Part shown: piece after piece, positions 17,919-26,078 of the stretch | Numbering within the stretch: the stretch's first letter is position 1 | Layout of the letters: every line of letters starts with the position of its first letter | Source: CAZCVI01 sp964502145 | GTDB lineage: Bacteria > Acidobacteriota > Aminicenantia > UBA2199 | Assembly (NCBI GenBank): GCA_964502145.1 | Contig: CAZCVI010000025.1 | Span: 1 to 64,000, forward strand | Length of the DNA stretch: 64,000 nt | Direction of reading: 5' to 3' | The notes under the pieces: generated by a model | What the model was told of the DNA's origin: nothing | The model's input: only the letters and a program-made list of their open reading frames with translations | Database searches by the model: none | Translations under genes and position numbers: made by a program

Positions 17919-18602
17919 GCCAAGAACCAGCCCGAAATGTCCAGTTAATTGGGCCCATGATAGCCAAAACCCTGTTAGGAAAAGATTAATTAAGAATATA
18001 AAATAATAAATGGAAAATCCAGCGGGAAAAGGAGCCCCTGCCCGATAAAAAAATTTCCCTGCAATTCATTCGACTTGAGAATGACCATAGCGAGATGAAA
18101 GAAACGTTATGTGTTGGTCAACTCCCATCAGGAAAATTTGGCACCAATACCCCGTATTGGATGATGATACTAACATTTTACTTAACAGATAAGAAAAAAC
18201 TGGTATTTCCAAGGAAATGTATGGGAAGCAAAATGAATAAAATTCGTTTTTGGGTCATCAATATTTAAGGGCGAGACATTTTGGAAGGCAATGAATCGAT
18301 CATTCGGCTTTCCCGAGATAATCAAGCAATGGAGTTACTGGTTCAAGTAAGAAGGCAGATGGCTGTTTATATGCAAATGCTATGGGATGAAAGCAATACA
18401 TTATTAGGGTATTATAGCAACTCACAGAAGATAAGTGCGTACAGTTATTTTTGTTTCGCGCCATGTTCGCATTATTTTTGGAGACCATCCGAAAAAACTG
18501 GACCATCAAACTCGATGCGGTAAAAATTCAATCAAATGGACGAGAACAATTGGCGAAAATAAGTCCGAATAAAGTTGGGCAATAGCTGGCGATGGATTTA
18601 GG
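17919..18602. other. gap with fragmented frames, likely decayed gene material
   Basis: No complete gene fits here. Short frames with protein-like composition occur at about 18155-18270 and 18281-18600. One ends in a run resembling a real C-terminus (ETIRKNWTIKLDAVKIQSNG in a different frame from the preceding piece). This suggests a gene broken by several frameshifts, next to the insertion sequence. Identity is unknown. Confidence 0.35.
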
Positions 18603-20672
18603 GCCCATGGCTGCGTCATTATTTTTATTCCCCCAGTGCCACCCTTTTTTTTTGTGATGGTATGGCTTTTTTATTAATTTTTTGCTATACTGTTATGGAT
18701 GAGTGAAAAAAATATACTTGATGATTTATCAGTGAGGCCAATATCCAAGGAGGAGCTATCGCAGTGGAATCGTTATATGGAAGAATACCACTATCTTGGG
18801 CTGAAATGGATAGGCGGTAAGAGTCTTCGCTATGTCGCGATTCTTGAGGGAAGATGGGTAGCTCTTTTAGGTTGGGGTTCCGCTGCCAAGAACTGTGGAG
18901 TTCGGGAACGATATATCGGTTGGTCTGGGGAGAAGAAATACAAGAGATTGAAGTACATAGTGAACAACATGCGGTTTTTGGTATTACCCTGGATTACGCA
19001 AAAAAATCTTGCCAGTAAAGTGCTATCGCTCAATTTGAAAAGACTTTCCACGGATTTTGAACAGGTGTATGGCCATCCAGTTTTTTTGGCCGAGACGTTT
19101 GTAGATGAATCACGTTATCGTGGAATCTGCTATAAAGCAGCCAATTGGATTCATGTGGGTTATACAACGGGTTACTCTCGTAGCAACACCCGGTACTATC
19201 ATCATGGTCATGTGAAAGCGGTATATGTATATAGTCTATGTAAAAAAGCCCGCGAGATATTATCTGGAGTTCTTGTTCCTCATGATTCCTGTCTGATAAA
19301 ATATAAAAGGAGGGTGGAGCTGATGATTGATTTTCCGATAGAAAAATTATCTTCCTGGATTGAGGATTATCTTTGCGATCCCCGTAGTCGCCATGGTAAA
19401 AGGCATCCCTTGCATGTGGTGATATGCGTATGCGTGTGTGCCGTGCTGTGCGGTTGCCGCAGTTATCGAGGCATCGGCGATTGGAGCCATAGCCTTTCCC
19501 GTGAGGAGTTAAAACGTTTTGGTAGTAACCGCGAAACACCGCCCAGCGAACCGACGATACGTCGCGTACTTCAGGGTATAGATGCAGATAAATTCGACCA
19601 AGTGATAGGCGAGTGGCTATTAGAGCAGCAGGTATTTAAATCCGGGACGGGTTTGAATGGATGCGCCATTGCCATAGACGGTAAAACCGTTCGTGGTAGC
19701 CATAATGGAAATCAAAAAGCCATTCACCTCTTAGGCGCCGTGATACATAAAGAAGGGGTGGTAATTGCCCAGGAAAGGGTGGATGAGAAGACCAATGAGA
19801 TCAAGCATGTTAAGCCTTTATTAGAAAAAATTGATATCAAAGGTGTGGTGGTAACAGCAGATGCGTTGCACACCCAAAAAGAGATTGCCAATTTTTTGGT
19901 GAAGGAAAAGAAAGCGGACTATCTATTTACTGTCAAAGGAAATCAGCCAGCCTTATTGCAAGATATAAAAAGTATTGATATAAAAAAAAAACTCCAAATC
20001 CAAACCAGATTACGAGACCTTTGAAAAAGGACACGGGCGTATTGAAATCCGTCGAATCTGGGTAAGCAGTGAACCGGGAATATGGGATTGTTGTGATTTT
20101 CCACATGCCCAGCAATTTTTCTTGGTAGAGAGAGAGAGGAAAATGACAAGCCAGAAAGGTGAAAATAAGGCCACTTCTGTAGAACTCGCTTATGGCGTGA
20201 CCAGTTTGAAACCAGAGAAAGCCTCAGCTGAGCGATTACTTGAATTAAATCGGGGGCATTGGGAAATAGAAAATAGAGTCCACTGGGTTAGGGATGTCAC
20301 GTATGATGAAGATCGTTGCCGTATCCGCACTAAAAATGGGCCAAGTAATATGGCCTCTATCAGAAATCTGGCGATCAGTATTCTTAGACTGATGGGATAT
20401 CGGTATATTCCGGATGCCCAAAGGGTATTAACTTATTGCAGTGAAAGAAAAGAGATTTTCTATTTTCTGGGAGTAAAGTAAAATCTGTAACAGGAAGGTT
20501 GTGCGGTAGCAAGGTGTTGGAAGTGAGAAAAGAATGATACATAATTTTGGAAAACCAAGCATTGAAGCAGTTTAAACTGTCAGGTTGGATGAGCGTTATG
20601 AGTAAAAAAATAAATTGAAAAAATCTCCATTGGGAAAAGAGGAGAAAAGCAAAAAGAAAATGACGCATCCTT
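18603..20672 (+). mobile_element. ISAs1-family insertion sequence with DruA-like N-terminal fusion
   Basis: The element is flanked by an 8-bp direct repeat GATTTAGG (18595-18602 and 20673-20680), the target-duplication length expected for ISAs1. Imperfect inverted ends read ATGGCTGCGTCATT (18607-18620) and, on the minus strand, AAGGATGCGTCATT (20659-20672), 12 of 14 identical. The left end is uncertain by about 4 bp. It contains one transposase reading frame that is shifted at an A10 tract. Confidence 0.75.
18699..20481 (+). pseudogene. DUF4338 (DruA-like)-ISAs1 transposase fusion, frame broken at A10
   Basis: The first part (18699-20024) encodes a DruA-like DUF4338 domain (about residues 10-190, with WIGGKSLRYVAI and GYTTGYSR), followed by the ISAs1 transposase N-terminal region (SRHGKRHPLHVVICVCV) and the catalytic start (IAIDGKTVRGS, VTADALHTQ). 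Reading passes through A10 at 19982-19991 and stops at 20024. Removing one A restores the frame to 20481, which then encodes ETFEKGHGRIEIRRIW and the C-terminal GHWEIENRVHWVRDVTYDED with the catalytic Glu. It may be an inactivated gene or be expressed by transcriptional slippage. Confidence 0.85.
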
Positions 20673-20692
20673 GATTTAGGACTCTAAAACGC

Positions 20693-20721
20693 TTGACTAT
20701 AAAAAAGAAAAAGGTTATAAT
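20693..20721 (+). promoter_or_regulatory. sigma70-like promoter of the sulfotransferase gene
   Basis: TTGACT (20693-20698) and TATAAT (20716-20721) with a 17-bp spacer lie right next to the end of the insertion sequence, about 70 bp before the sulfotransferase ATG. Confidence 0.7.
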
Positions 20722-20789
20722 AAAAAATTAATTTATCAAGCTATAGTCTGATCAATTTGCAAAATTAAAATCTATTTCGAGGAGAAACT

Positions 20790-21638
20790 ATGGACATCAA
20801 TCAAAAAAACATGGCATTTGTTACAGGTACTGGTCGTTGCGGCACTGCTACAATTGCAACAATTCTTTCAAAAGCAAAGAATTCTATTGTAATGCATGAG
20901 GGGAAGGTTGAACCCCCCATGGATAAGGAAATATTCTGCATAAAACCTTTGTTTGTAGAAAATCTGGAAGCCTATTTAAACCCAAATTCTGCTGAAGATA
21001 TCTTAAATAGAAAGCTAGTCCCACAGTTAAATGAGTTATCTCTAAAATTTCAAAAAATTGAACATTTTTGTGATGTTGCCTTTTATTATTCACCATTTGT
21101 AAGCGTGATTCCTAATATTTTTTCAAAATGCCGCTTGGCAATTATTGTCCGTGATGGGCGCCATTATGTACGATCTTCAACTACGACTCAAGTTCCAGAT
21201 CCAAAGCCAATTGGTTATGGGCCTGCAGATTCAATAACCTGTATAAAATCTCCAAGTCTTTTCAAGGGACGTTTACGACCTATTGAAAATTCCGATCTCC
21301 ACAATGTATGGTCAACATTAACTCCATTTCAAAAAAATTCATGGGTGTGGGCAGAAACAAATAGAATACTACTTGATCAAATTTCAAAATTAGATACCTC
21401 TACCTATAAAATATTCTATTTTGAAGAGCTGTTTTCCAATTCCGACAGTATTCAAACCTTGTTAAAATTTCTCGGCTTTAAGTACATCGACCCAGCAGAA
21501 ATAAATAATGTCTTAACTAAAAAACTAAATGCCCGTGAAATTAAAACACTCAGCCATCCAGATCAATGGACCATAGACATGAAAAATCAGTTTAATACAA
21601 TTGCCGGAGATATGATGACAAAATTGGGATACTATTAA
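20790..21638 (+). CDS. sulfotransferase-family protein
   Basis: The 282-residue protein shows the 5'-phosphosulfate-binding loop TGTGRCGTATI (residues 12-22) and the 3'-phosphate-binding motif IVRDGRHYVRSS near residue 125, both hallmarks of PAPS-dependent sulfotransferases. The C-terminal region has a YKIFYFEELF motif. It could sulfate a peptide, glycan or lipid. It converges on the radical SAM cluster, so a role in modifying the cluster product is possible but not shown. The ribosome site is GAGGAG. Confidence 0.75.
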   Translation: MDINQKNMAFVTGTGRCGTATIATILSKAKNSIVMHEGKVEPPMDKEIFCIKPLFVENLEAYLNPNSAEDILNRKLVPQLNELSLKFQKIEHFCDVAFYYSPFVSVIPNIFSKCRLAIIVRDGRHYVRSSTTTQVPDPKPIGYGPADSITCIKSPSLFKGRLRPIENSDLHNVWSTLTPFQKNSWVWAETNRILLDQISKLDTSTYKIFYFEELFSNSDSIQTLLKFLGFKYIDPAEINNVLTKKLNAREIKTLSHPDQWTIDMKNQFNTIAGDMMTKLGYY

Positions 21639-21753
21639 CGACCCAATTATTTTGTTATCATTTTCTTAAATATAGATGGTCTAAGATAGTGTAAAATTTA
21701 ATTTCTTAAAACATCGGGCTATTTTCCTTTTGTAAATGCGAGAAATATTGTTC

Positions 21754-22656
21754 TTATTCCCATATACCGGTTCGAGGATCATAGCGACAGCATGGAAATT
21801 TGGCATAGAGATAATCTTTCTCCTTTATGGCTGATACCCTGCAATCAAAGCAGTTATAGCGATACTCGCACACATCACAGGATTCTATTTTATCTTTTGT
21901 CAACTCCCAGTATTCCTTAAACTTACAAAATATAATCATATCTCTTATTTCATTATCCAAGATATTGCCGAGACTCATATTAAACCAAAGACAAGGCTTT
22001 ATACTTCCATCCACATCTATGGCAACCTTATTTCCCCAACAAGAGTTAAATGCTTGGCTATAAAAAAATGAAAAGGAATCCGTGTTCATTTTTTCCCTAG
22101 TTACACTTAACTCAACGTTTAGAGTTGAAATGAGGTCTATTTTGAGTTCAGTCAAATGGTTTATATAATCGTCATCAACATGCCCTCTGAAAAGTATCGT
22201 AAATTTTGACGCTGAGATTTCCTTTGTTATTTTTTCGATGGCACTCCATTCGCTTAAGGGATTGCCACCAGTAATCAATACCTGTTCTATTGGGATGGTT
22301 TTAAATTGATCAATAATATTCTCCAAAACCTGATCTGAAATCTTCCCATCACCTTTAAAACAGGAACATATTTCCCCACAATTCTTGCAATCATCCTGAC
22401 AAAATCCAGTTAATCTTATTTGCAATTGCCGAATCCTTAATTTCTCACTGTATTTTTTCAAAGAAACTTCAAACTTAAAAGGAATAACACCTTCTGTTTC
22501 ATAGGCGAGTTTTTTATCCTTAAGTTGTTCCTTAAATTGTTCAACACTACCTTCAGGAATTATTTGGAAGATTCGTCCTTTTAATAAATCCACTAAAACC
22601 CAGTTTTTTATCCCTTTAACCTTTTGGACAAAAGGACTAAGTCTCAGTTTTTTCAT
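21754..22656 (-). CDS. radical SAM/SPASM protein of a RiPP-like cluster
   Basis: I chose the ATG at 22656, which has GGAGG 8 nt upstream; a GTG frame starts 15 bp earlier. In the 300-residue product the CX3CX2C motif is CQDDCKNC (Cys 86, 90 and 93 from this ATG), followed by the GGNPL SAM-binding motif. The C-terminal CDVCEYRYNCFDC matches a short SPASM-like cluster region. The N-terminal 60 residues (VLVDLLKGRIFQI) look like a PqqD/RRE-type peptide-binding fold. Its start codon overlaps the stop of the propeller gene as ATGA, so it is translationally coupled. Confidence 0.82.
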   Translation of the reverse strand: MKKLRLSPFVQKVKGIKNWVLVDLLKGRIFQIIPEGSVEQFKEQLKDKKLAYETEGVIPFKFEVSLKKYSEKLRIRQLQIRLTGFCQDDCKNCGEICSCFKGDGKISDQVLENIIDQFKTIPIEQVLITGGNPLSEWSAIEKITKEISASKFTILFRGHVDDDYINHLTELKIDLISTLNVELSVTREKMNTDSFSFFYSQAFNSCWGNKVAIDVDGSIKPCLWFNMSLGNILDNEIRDMIIFCKFKEYWELTKDKIESCDVCEYRYNCFDCRVSAIKEKDYLYAKFPCCRYDPRTGIWE

Positions 22657-23759
22657 TCCGTAATCCTCCACTTTTCCAGGAAATATTCTTCCTCGTTGTC
22701 ATTTACCAAGTATATAAAACCATTGGAAGAGTAAATAGAACGAGTAGGTTGCCCTCTTCTTAGAGTAAATATTCTATAAAAACAGGGAAACTTAACTTTA
22801 CCTAACAATTCAAGGTCGTAGTTAAAGTAATCGCCATCTACCAACCCGCTACAATCAGTGCTGTAACCTTCTCGTCGTATCACAACAAAGCCCTTTTCAA
22901 GAGGTATCGCTTTAGTTGCAGGTTGTATCCAATCGGTCAAAATCTTTTTATCCATAGTCCGCCTCGTTGGACTTTGTTCGGATAACCATAGATTTTTAAT
23001 TTCTTTCGGAACTTTTTTTATGCTTACATTTAGACGTACTTTCTTAATAATCTTCCCATTTAAATCAAAAACTATCACCGTATAGGTATTCATGTTAATA
23101 AAGTAAATTCTATTACTATTTCGATAATACTTGTAAAAATACTCAAATTCGGGACTATTTCCGATTATCAACCTTGGTTCAAAAACTTTAATAGGGGCTA
23201 TACTATGAATTTTTTTTCTTGTTAATCCAGGAAAAGTAACCAGTTCTATAGAAACAGACGCCTTATCCTTTTCAATAGATATCTTAGAACCAATAAAATA
23301 CTCTCCACCTTTTATAAATGTTATGGGAAGGTAACTTGGTATATTTACAAATTTTACAAAGCAGAAGTTTTTATCAAAAATATTTACCCTTTTCTGGAGA
23401 TTATCTGGGACCAATATTGCGTTAACAGTGGAGAAAAATTGAGAACCTCCGCCGAGATCTGAAGGACCTTGGCCGATACAAAATGTTTTATCACTCAGAA
23501 AGTTTAGTTCCGAGTCATATTTCCGTACGATAGGAATTTCTTGTCCCTTCATAGTGAGACCATTAATATACACGTTATTATTATCCAAAAAAACTGAAGG
23601 ATAACCGATGTCCGAAATAACAGCGCTCTTCACTTTTTCATGCACAATCTCTAATACATTATTTTTTTCTTCGATAAGAATTTCCCTAGATACCGAATTA
23701 CTACAATGATTCGAGAAAAGTAGCAATAGTATCGCAAGTTTCAGCAGATGATTTTTCAT
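22653..23759 (-). CDS. six-bladed beta-propeller protein in RiPP-like cluster
   Basis: I chose the ATG at 23759 because GGAGG lies 6 nt upstream; the frame extends to a TTG at 23765. The 368-residue product has an N-terminal hydrophobic segment with a possible non-canonical lipobox ending at Cys19. Propeller-like strands follow, typical of the six-bladed propeller family seen beside radical SAM genes in Bacteroidetes-type clusters. It probably sits in the periplasm or on the inner membrane. Its start lies 59 bp inside the upstream radical SAM gene. Confidence 0.7.
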   Translation of the reverse strand: MKNHLLKLAILLLLFSNHCSNSVSREILIEEKNNVLEIVHEKVKSAVISDIGYPSVFLDNNNVYINGLTMKGQEIPIVRKYDSELNFLSDKTFCIGQGPSDLGGGSQFFSTVNAILVPDNLQKRVNIFDKNFCFVKFVNIPSYLPITFIKGGEYFIGSKISIEKDKASVSIELVTFPGLTRKKIHSIAPIKVFEPRLIIGNSPEFEYFYKYYRNSNRIYFINMNTYTVIVFDLNGKIIKKVRLNVSIKKVPKEIKNLWLSEQSPTRRTMDKKILTDWIQPATKAIPLEKGFVVIRREGYSTDCSGLVDGDYFNYDLELLGKVKFPCFYRIFTLRRGQPTRSIYSSNGFIYLVNDNEEEYFLEKWRITE

Positions 23760-25074
23760 CTTCAACCTCCCTAAGTGATAAATAATCCAGCATTAATTTT
23801 TTTAGATTAGCTCTAAATGTTAGACAGTCAGTTTTCTTTATAAACAATCGTCCATTGCGTCCTTGACTTGCATAACAGAAAGAGCATTCGGAAACGCAAT
23901 CACATTCCCAGCATTTCCTTTTTTCTATCTCTTTTTTCCATGTGTTCAATATAATTTTTATTCTATTAATATCGTATCCACAATCACAATTGCCAATTGA
24001 AAAGCTTTCATCCATCTTTTCACAAATATGAAATTTACCGTCTACATCAATAAATAACCGCAAGCCACCTGGAAAACAAGCCGCAGAAAAAGAATTGGAA
24101 AATGAGCGGATAAATGTCCCTGATCCCCTAAAATATTTTTCAATAGGATATGAAACAATTTTTTTGTAAAACCAATTGCACTGTTGTAACTGAGATTTTT
24201 TTTGTTCCGACTGGATATTTTTCCCTTCCATCCATTTTTTCTTAAGATCATTATCTAAACTACTCAGATTCACGTTATTAATTCTAATCACGTCTTCATT
24301 AAATATTTCTGGCCGGGACAAAAAAAAGCTTTCAATTTTAGTTAAATCATGAAAAGGATGAATCGTAACATAGAAACGTATTTTTTTTTTAAAATATTCG
24401 GGAAAGATATTGTAAATAAATTCAACATTTTGTATTATTTTATCAAAGCTTCCTTCTCCAACTGCATTTACTCTAAAGCGGTCATGCTCCTCCTTGGGAC
24501 CATCAAGACTGATGTCAAGGGAAATATCTTCTTCGACGAATTTTTTTATCCTCTCAGGTGTCAATAATACGCCATTGGTGGTAAGAGTAAATTCGATTTC
24601 AAAATTATTTTTAGTATTGGTATTCTTTGCATATTCAATTGCCTGAATAATGGTTTCATATTCCAACAAACCCTCACCACCATAAAAGCCAATAATAATT
24701 TTTTCAGAATTTCCAGTGCGAGATTTCAAATTTATTGTCTTAAAAAAAAAGTCTATTGCTTTCTTTGCAGTAATAATCGACATTCTTTTTGGTTGATGGA
24801 CTCTTCTTGAATTGTAAATGCCACTGAAGGCACAGTAGCTGCACCGAAGGTTACAATTTTGCGTAATTTGTAATGTTAATATTTTCACATTACTAAGATT
24901 ATTTTTTATGCTCTCATCAGAAATATCCTCGTTAAATTTTTTCTTGATGTTTTCAATAAGAAACGTGTCTGATGGTTCAAATATTTTTTCAATCTCTATT
25001 CCTATGCTTTTTGGAGTAATTAATCCAATATTTTTTCCGAGTATATATTTTTCTTTTTGTGAACATACAATCAT
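23701..25074 (-). CDS. radical SAM/SPASM peptide maturase
   Basis: The 457-residue protein has CNLRCSYC (Cys74, 78 and 81) and the GGEGL and SLDGP motifs of peptide-modifying radical SAM enzymes. The C-terminal SPASM region carries many Cys (CWECDCVSECSFCY and a late Cys) that can bind two auxiliary Fe-S clusters. An N-terminal extension of about 65 residues may bind the precursor leader. It is the likely main modifying enzyme for the precursor at 25176-25316. It overlaps the following propeller gene by 59 bp. Confidence 0.88.
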   Translation of the reverse strand: MIVCSQKEKYILGKNIGLITPKSIGIEIEKIFEPSDTFLIENIKKKFNEDISDESIKNNLSNVKILTLQITQNCNLRCSYCAFSGIYNSRRVHQPKRMSIITAKKAIDFFFKTINLKSRTGNSEKIIIGFYGGEGLLEYETIIQAIEYAKNTNTKNNFEIEFTLTTNGVLLTPERIKKFVEEDISLDISLDGPKEEHDRFRVNAVGEGSFDKIIQNVEFIYNIFPEYFKKKIRFYVTIHPFHDLTKIESFFLSRPEIFNEDVIRINNVNLSSLDNDLKKKWMEGKNIQSEQKKSQLQQCNWFYKKIVSYPIEKYFRGSGTFIRSFSNSFSAACFPGGLRLFIDVDGKFHICEKMDESFSIGNCDCGYDINRIKIILNTWKKEIEKRKCWECDCVSECSFCYASQGRNGRLFIKKTDCLTFRANLKKLMLDYLSLREVEDEKSSAETCDTIATFLESL

Positions 25075-25097
25075 TTTTATTTGCCTTGTTTCATGGA

Positions 25098-25139
25098 ATT
25101 TTCGTGTATAAAAATACTTATTTTTTTATACACGAAAAT
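25098..25139 (-). terminator. hairpin between precursor and maturase genes (possible attenuator)
   Basis: ATTTTCGTGTATAAAAA (25098-25114) and its exact inverse (25123-25139) form a 17-bp stem with an 8-nt loop. It lies between the precursor stop codon and the first radical SAM gene. Such hairpins commonly cut transcription after the precursor, giving excess peptide over enzymes. It lacks a long T-run on the minus strand, so it may act partially or stabilise RNA. Confidence 0.65.
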
Positions 25140-25175
25140 CCTTGTTCTGCTGTCAAAAAAAATTAAAAATAATTT

Positions 25176-25316
25176 CTAGTTTACCATGAAATCGTCATCA
25201 TTTCCTTTGGTACCACACCAATCACTACAGGATTTTTCATGCCCAGCCAAAATATCTTTTAAATTTTCATCATTAACAATACCTACATTTTTTTTACTTG
25301 TTTGTTCTATTATCAT
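25176..25316 (-). CDS. RiPP precursor peptide (46 residues)
   Basis: I chose ATG at 25316: AAGGAGGA lies 7 nt upstream, and the longer frame starts inside the -35 box of the promoter. The 46-residue peptide has a helical leader (KNVGIVNDENLKDIL) and a C-terminal core region with two Cys (SCSDWCGTKG) and a DDDF tail. There is no double Gly. Order and orientation place it first in the cluster before two radical SAM enzymes. Family and crosslink type are unknown; a Cys-dependent thioether (sactipeptide-like) link is one possibility. Confidence 0.72.
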   Translation of the reverse strand: MIIEQTSKKNVGIVNDENLKDILAGHEKSCSDWCGTKGNDDDFMVN

Positions 25317-25335
25317 TTTAAATCCTCCTTTTATA

Positions 25336-25364
25336 ATTATAGAGTAAAACGTTTCAAATGTCAA
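25336..25364 (-). promoter_or_regulatory. perfect consensus promoter of the RiPP precursor
   Basis: On the minus strand TTGACA (25359-25364) and TATAAT (25336-25341) are exact consensus boxes with a 17-bp spacer. This is the strongest promoter sequence in the window and is placed directly before the precursor gene. Confidence 0.85.
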
Positions 25365-25655
25365 GGAATATTTAATTTTTTTTTAAAATAATTTCTTCTC
25401 AGAAATACACCAGAAAGTAGCATCTAATTATTTATTTTCTCAGTTTATTAATATGGCGAGACACCGCCTACACTTTCCCCAGATGAGACGATGCGCAGAA
25501 CATCTCTACCACTTATTTTTTTATTACTTGACATTTAGGCTTATAATCTATTATTATCTGTCTTACAAACCAAAAAGGAAACTCTGTTATTGGTGGGCAA
25601 ACAACCATTTTTTGTTTGATTGTTGCCTTTCTCGGTCTCTTTAATGATTGGCCTG
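25365..25655. other. AT-rich intergenic stretch with no clear gene
   Basis: I see only short frames without ribosome sites and no strong hairpin. The right end grades into the 21-bp repeat array. Confidence 0.5.
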
Positions 25656-25970
25656 ACTCAATGATGGTTTGGTTTGATTCATTGATGGTTTAATGGCGCA
25701 CAGTCGTGTTTACATTGCACTCAATGATGTCTCCCAATATTTCAGTGATGTTTTGGTTTGACGCAATGATGTCGCCGAGTGGTTTGGTGATCTGGCAACT
25801 CCTATCCATTATGCCGCAATCCCACTTGGACACGCCAACACGCCACACAACCATGTCGCCACCCGACTTGAACACCAAAAAATTCCACACAATCATGTCG
25901 CCACTCTACACCGTCTCATTGTAACTCCACTTTGTCCCAGTGAAACACCACACAACCATATATGAAGTCG
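25656..25970. repeat. degenerate 21-bp tandem satellite
   Basis: Copies of an ACNCAATNATGTCGCC core start at 25719, 25761, 25845, 25887 and 25950, all spaced by multiples of 21 bp. Writing the region in 21-bp rows from 25656 shows about 15 units of decreasing similarity. The unit is seven codons, and a frame across it gives a heptad with repeated MSP (HSMMSPN, DAMMSPS, HTTMSPP, HTIMSPL). No ribosome site supports translation. The periodicity is seen directly. Confidence 0.75.
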
Positions 25971-26078
25971 AAACTGGCTCTACAGGCGGATGAACAGTCA
26001 GTCCGATATTTTCCTTGCCTATCTTCCACGAACTCACCCGGAACGTTTTTTCAAGCGTGATTCCCAAGAAGAGGCCTT

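Noticed and set aside
18281..18523. 80-codon frame left of the insertion sequence
   Set aside because: It has no start signal and its plausible continuation is in another frame, so it is treated as decayed material rather than a gene.
18699..20024. Stand-alone Druantia defence gene
   Set aside because: The DruA-like domain is fused to a transposase inside an element with target duplication, and no DruB-DruE-like genes follow.
25453..25644. 63-codon frame in the gap before the 21-bp satellite
   Set aside because: There is no ribosome site, the composition is not protein-like (many rare aromatic and Arg codons near the start), and nothing supports it as a gene.
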